From Pseudomonadota bacterium (GTDB lineage Bacteria > Pseudomonadota > Alphaproteobacteria > Caulobacterales > Caulobacteraceae): DNA of 8,866 nt. The stretch is from NCBI GenBank assembly GCA_023433655.1, contig JAEYUE010000277.1, forward strand, positions 1-8,866. The letters are read 5' to 3'. The position numbers and the translations under genes were made by a program. The notes beneath the pieces are model-generated. The model did not search any database. It saw nothing but the letters and a program-made list of their open reading frames with translations, and was not told where the DNA came from. Shown one piece after another: positions 6,812-8,866 of this stretch (position 1 is its first letter; the number at the start of each line of letters is the position of its first letter).

Positions 6812-7462
6812 ATGTTCAACGCACCCGCGACGGCCGTTCTTCTGGCCGCGGCCCTGCCGGTCCTGTTCTGGATGCAGACGCAGTTGCCTGACGAGGGACT
6901 GTCCCTTGCCTTCCGGCCCGCTTCGCTATGGCGGGGGGAGGGGTGGCCGACGCTGTTCACCTCGATGGTCACCCATTCAGGGTGGACGCATGTGATGACC
7001 AACGCGGTCGTCGCCCTGATCTTCGGGACCCCCGTTGCGCGGCTTCTGGCCGGCGCCCGGGGAACTGCCGGCTTCATCGCCTTCTGCCTTCTCGCCGGCG
7101 CGGCCAGCGGGATCGGTTACGCCCTGATTCATCCCGCCAGTGAGGATCTGCTTGTCGGCGCCTCCGGCGCAGTATCAGGCCTCGTGGGCGCCGGTCTCCG
7201 GCTGGTGGGCCGGCGCGATGGACGCCTGTCCGGCCTCGGTGATCCCCGCTTCCTCATGATGGCGGCCGTCATCATGGCGCTCAATCTGGTTACGGGCCTG
7301 GTCGGCCTCGCCGGTGACTCGCTGGGAGCGAGGATCGCCTGGGAAGCCCACGTCTTCGGTTTTCTCACCGGCGCGCTGCTGATCGGACCCTGGGCGCGGC
7401 TGTTCGGATCACGCCGGACGTCATTTGATTCCCCGTCCGATCTGGGCGACCCTCGCGACTGA
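6812..7462 (+). CDS. Rhomboid-family intramembrane serine protease
   Basis: The reading frame gives 216 residues from the ATG at 6812, with several hydrophobic segments fitting a six-helix rhomboid core (about 5-22, 61-77, 84-106, 113-131, 148-169 and 177-195). Diagnostic motifs are present: H60-x3-N64 in helix 2 (oxyanion-side His and Asn), the catalytic serine in G116-A-S118-G, and the partner histidine H180 in AHVFGFLTG. Rhomboids cut transmembrane segments of substrate proteins within the inner membrane; the substrate here is unknown. The start is uncertain. The ATG at 6812 has only a weak upstream GAACGG; an in-frame CTG at 6785 has GGAG seven bases before it and would add nine residues; the in-frame ATG at 6722 would lie in the hfaA control region. 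The gene is divergent from hfaA. It is 47 bases before the CBS gene, and may be transcribed with it. Confidence 0.92.
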   Translation: MFNAPATAVLLAAALPVLFWMQTQLPDEGLSLAFRPASLWRGEGWPTLFTSMVTHSGWTHVMTNAVVALIFGTPVARLLAGARGTAGFIAFCLLAGAASGIGYALIHPASEDLLVGASGAVSGLVGAGLRLVGRRDGRLSGLGDPRFLMMAAVIMALNLVTGLVGLAGDSLGARIAWEAHVFGFLTGALLIGPWARLFGSRRTSFDSPSDLGDPRD

Positions 7463-7483
7463 AGCGGCCCGTCCGCGGCCGCG

Positions 7484-7495
7484 CTCTATATAGAG
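7484..7495. repeat. 12-base perfect palindrome before the CBS gene
   Basis: CTCTATATAGAG lies directly before the GGGAGGAG ribosome binding site (7497-7504) of the CBS gene. It is the only A/T-rich stretch in the 47-base gap after the rhomboid gene. It could contain a -10 element (TATATA), though I see no matching -35, or it could be an operator, or a hairpin next to the ribosome binding site. Confidence 0.35.
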
Positions 7496-7509
7496 AGGGA
7501 GGAGCCGCG

Positions 7510-7938
7510 ATGCTGGTCGCCGAAATTCTCAAGGACAAGGGCGACGCGGTGTACAGCATCGCTCCCGGGGCGCGGTTGGCCGAGGCCTGCGCCGAGCTGC
7601 ACAGGCTCAAGGTCGGCGCCCTGATCGTTTGCGAAGCCGATCGCGCCGTCGGCGTGCTTTCCGAACGGGACGTCGTCCGGGGAATCGCGGGGGGCGGCGC
7701 CGAGGCGCTCGAGAGGCCGGTGTCCGAATTCATGACCGCCGACATCGTCTTCGCCGCGCCGGCCGAGACGGTCGGGATGCTGATGGAGCGGATGACCGAC
7801 CGCCGGATCCGCCACCTGCCGGTGCTCAGGGACGGGCGCCTGACGGGCGTGGTCTCGATCGGCGACGTGGTCAAATGCCAGATCGCAGAGGCGACCCAGG
7901 AAGCGGAATCCCTGCGGACCTATATAGCAGCGGGCTGA
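7510..7938 (+). CDS. Tandem CBS-domain protein
   Basis: The protein has 142 residues and consists almost entirely of two CBS domains forming one Bateman module. CBS1 is about residues 8-63, ending in the typical strand-helix GVLSERDVVRG; CBS2 is about 72-130, with RIRHLPVLRDGRLTGVVSIGDVVK. Such modules bind adenine nucleotides (AMP, ATP, SAM and similar) in the clefts between domains and regulate a partner. No catalytic or membrane domain is attached, so this is a stand-alone cytoplasmic regulator whose partner is unknown. The start at 7510 is clear: GGGAGGAG at 7497-7504 precedes it at normal spacing. It follows the rhomboid gene on the same strand by 47 bases and is the last protein gene before the rRNA operon. 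Confidence 0.95.
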   Translation: MLVAEILKDKGDAVYSIAPGARLAEACAELHRLKVGALIVCEADRAVGVLSERDVVRGIAGGGAEALERPVSEFMTADIVFAAPAETVGMLMERMTDRRIRHLPVLRDGRLTGVVSIGDVVKCQIAEATQEAESLRTYIAAG

Positions 7939-7939
7939 T

Positions 7940-7964
7940 CGCTGGGGCGACCTTCCCCGTAGCG
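7940..7964 (+). terminator. Possible hairpin after the CBS gene, without a T-tract
   Basis: CGCT-GGGG (7940-7947) can pair with CCCC-gt-AGCG (7955-7964) over a 7-base loop, with a two-base bulge. It starts two bases after the CBS stop. No T-run follows, so it is not a standard intrinsic terminator. It may protect the message end or do nothing. Confidence 0.25.
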
Positions 7965-8017
7965 CCGGCCGTCGAGCGGGGGTCGGCGAGAAAATCAGGG
8001 AATCCGCAAGAATCGGG

Positions 8018-8046
8018 TTGCGGCCCGGAAGGCCGCTGCGTATATC
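8018..8046 (+). promoter_or_regulatory. rRNA promoter P1 (putative)
   Basis: TTGCGG (8018-8023), a 17-base spacer and TATATC (8041-8046), followed by the discriminator-like GCCGCCTC. CCGCAA at 8004-8009 is the exact complement of the -35 hexamer, so the -35 forms the right arm of a hairpin with an 8-base loop. It is the most distal of five tandem promoters, about 720 bases before 16S. Confidence 0.5.
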
Positions 8047-8133
8047 GCCGCCTCGCTCGGAAACGGGCCGGCCGCCGGGGCCGCGGAGACGAAAGCCTCC
8101 CGACCCCGCCGCGAAGAAAGAGGTGAAAGCCTC

Positions 8134-8161
8134 TTGATTTTCGGAAGCGGTTTGGTTAGGT
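8134..8161 (+). promoter_or_regulatory. rRNA promoter P2 (putative)
   Basis: TTGATT (8134-8139), a 16-base spacer and TTAGGT (8156-8161), followed by TCCGCGCTCC. A perfect hairpin, AAGAGG (8118-8123) with CCTCTT (8130-8135) around a 6-base loop, overlaps the first two bases of the -35. The stretch after it up to P3 holds a run of six T (8227-8232) behind GC-rich sequence, which could attenuate transcripts from P1 and P2. Confidence 0.5.
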
Positions 8162-8284
8162 TCCGCGCTCCAATCGAATCGTCGGAAACGAACTACGGAG
8201 GGCAGCCTCTCGGCTCCACCCGGCGGTTTTTTGCGGTCTGGAAGGTCTCGATCCTCCGCTCTGCAAAATGGCTGAAAAGCCCGG

Positions 8285-8312
8285 TTGACACGGAGAACGG
8301 CCTTCCTTAGAG
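8285..8312 (+). promoter_or_regulatory. rRNA promoter P3 (putative)
   Basis: TTGACA (8285-8290), a 16-base spacer and TTAGAG (8307-8312), then AGCCGCCTCC. A hairpin GGCT-GAAA-AGCC (8270-8281) with a GAAA tetraloop ends three bases before the -35. The -10 is a weak match to the Caulobacter housekeeping form GCTANAWC, but the -35 and discriminator fit the array. Confidence 0.55.
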
Positions 8313-8375
8313 AGCCGCCTCCGCCGCCCTCCGGGGCGGTCTTGCAGACAGAGGTTCTTCTTTAAAAAGAACCAC

Positions 8376-8403
8376 TTGACGCAGGAAAATGAGGCGCTAA
8401 ACA
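8376..8403 (+). promoter_or_regulatory. rRNA promoter P4
   Basis: TTGACG (8376-8381), a 16-base spacer and TAAACA (8398-8403), followed by GCGCCTCC. The TTGACGC...GCTAAAC arrangement resembles the Caulobacter housekeeping consensus (TTGACGS, 10-14 bases, GCTANAWC). Arms GGTTCTT (8353-8359) and AAGAACC (8367-8373) form a hairpin ending two bases before the -35. The -10 itself sits in a perfect 8-base inverted repeat, GAGGCGCT / AGCGCCTC (8391-8410). Confidence 0.65.
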
Positions 8404-8462
8404 GCGCCTCCCTCGCCGCCAGGCGGGGCCGCTGAAAAGAGATCATTCTTCGGAATGACCGC

Positions 8463-8491
8463 TTGACAGGGGAAAGCGAGGCGACTACATC
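8463..8491 (+). promoter_or_regulatory. rRNA promoter P5, proximal
   Basis: TTGACA (8463-8468), a 17-base spacer and TACATC (8486-8491); the stretch CTACATC fits the CTANAWC part of the Caulobacter housekeeping -10. GCCGCCTCC follows. A UUCG-closed hairpin, TCATTC / GAATGA (8443-8458), ends four bases before the -35. The -10 lies between the arms GGCGA and TCGCC (8480-8494). It is the promoter nearest 16S and the best overall match of the five. Confidence 0.7.
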
Positions 8492-8761
8492 GCCGCCTCC
8501 GCCGAAACCGGGCGCTAAACGGTGGGATCGGGTTTCCGGTTCCGGGTCTTTGAAATCGTTGATCTGGAAAGAGAAACGCAGGCGGCGGTGTCCTGACGAT
8601 AACCCTTCGAGGTTATCTCGACACTGACATCTGCGGTCTTTTTGAAAAGACACCATGACGTCCTCTTCGGAGAGACGTTCGTGGGATCTCGTCAAGAATA
8701 CGTAGAACTAATGCCAGGTCGGTCCTTCGGGATCGTCCGATGCTTAGGTCAGAAGTCAACT
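8492..8761 (+). other. 16S rRNA leader with multiple hairpins
   Basis: This 270-base non-coding stretch runs from the last promoter to 16S. After a boxA-like element it carries at least four stem-loops: GATAACC / GGTTATC with CTTCGA between (8598-8617); GTCTTTT / AAAAGAC (8636-8651); ACGTCCTC / GAG-A-GACGT closed by UUCG (8658-8678); and CGGTCC / GGATCG closed by UUCG with one G-U pair (8720-8735). An upstream pairing of GAAACC (8504-8509) with GGTTTC (8531-8536) is also possible. Such leaders carry antitermination and RNase III processing signals; the partner strand of the 16S processing stem would lie beyond the window. The minus-strand open frame at 8156-8695 is a by-product of this region. 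Confidence 0.8.
8545..8556 (+). promoter_or_regulatory. boxA-like rRNA antitermination element
   Basis: GGTCTTTGAAAT resembles the rRNA boxA (E. coli TGCTCTTTAACA) and the CTTTGA-type boxA seen in alphaproteobacterial rRNA leaders. It lies about 55 bases after the P5 -10, early in the leader, where NusB/NusE would load to prevent Rho termination of rRNA transcription. Confidence 0.6.
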
Positions 8762-8866
8762 CAACCTGAGAGTTTGATCCTGGCTCAGAGCGAACGCTGG
8801 CGGCAGGCCTAACACATGCAAGTCGAACGAACTCTTCGGAGTTAGTGGCGGACGGGTGAGTAACAC
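8762..8866 (+). rRNA. rrs: 16S ribosomal RNA, 5' part (cut by window end)
   Basis: The universal bacterial 16S start is present: AGAGTTTGATCCTGGCTCAG begins at 8769, corresponding to E. coli position 8, which puts the mature 5' end near 8762. GCGAACGCTGGCGGCAGGC, ACACATGCAAGTCGA and GGCGGACGGGTGAGTAAC follow as expected. The V1 helix (AACTC-TTCG-GAGTT, 8830-8843 region) is short and UUCG-closed, as in Brevundimonas-like Caulobacteraceae. Only about the first 7% of the gene is inside the window. Confidence 0.99.

Noticed and set aside
7939..8130. Search for a tRNA or small protein gene between the CBS gene and the rRNA promoters
   Set aside because: No cloverleaf, T-loop GTTCGAATC-type motif or ribosome-bound start was found; only promoter P1 and weak hairpins are supportable.
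8156..8695. 179-residue minus-strand open frame in the rRNA leader
   Set aside because: It covers promoters, boxA and leader hairpins of the rRNA operon, has no recognisable domain and an unnatural composition.
1..8866. CRISPR array, insertion sequence, prophage or defence genes
   Set aside because: No spaced direct repeats, transposase, integrase or terminal inverted repeats were seen; the region looks like stable chromosome.

Overview
The window comes from an alphaproteobacterium of the order Caulobacterales, most likely Brevundimonas or a close relative. Three things support this. The GC content is high. There is an hfaA-hfaB-hfaD cluster, which encodes the holdfast anchor typical of stalked, surface-attaching Caulobacterales. 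The window also ends in the first ~105 bases of a 16S rRNA gene whose 5' region and V1 loop look Brevundimonas-like (from memory; no search was run).

Layout, left to right. (1) 22-897, plus strand: an exported protein with long proline runs and Cys-Cys pairs, followed by a strong intrinsic terminator at 989-1020. (2) 1026-3893, minus: a 955-residue exported M16 (pitrilysin-family) zinc protease, convergent with gene 1. (3) 4027-6660, minus: the tightly packed operon hfaA-hfaB-hfaD. HfaB is the CsgG-like outer-membrane lipoprotein pore; HfaA and HfaD are the exported surface components that hold the polar holdfast on the cell. (4) 6661-6811: the divergent control region, with a full-consensus sigma-54 (-24/-12) promoter facing hfaA and several inverted repeats. 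(5) 6812-7462, plus: a rhomboid-family intramembrane protease. (6) 7510-7938, plus: a small protein with two CBS domains. (7) 7939-8761: about 820 bases without a protein gene, forming the promoter and leader region of a ribosomal RNA operon. I read five tandem promoters in it, then a boxA-like antitermination element and a series of small hairpins, many closed by UUCG. (8) 8762-8866: start of 16S rRNA, running off the window.

How the parts work together. HfaA and HfaD would cross the inner membrane by Sec, pass the outer membrane through HfaB, and assemble outside. My reading is that HfaD is a chain of about seven to eight ~48-residue modules, and that the C-terminal part of HfaA carries one copy of the same module. 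The sigma-54 promoter would tie anchor production to a phosphorelay-controlled enhancer-binding activator, which suits developmental timing at the pole.

The observations most worth a second look are: the sigma-54 promoter with a perfect inverted repeat over its predicted start site; the HfaA/HfaD shared module; and the rRNA promoter array, in which every -35 element abuts or overlaps a hairpin of different sequence and every -10 is followed by a similar GC-rich discriminator.
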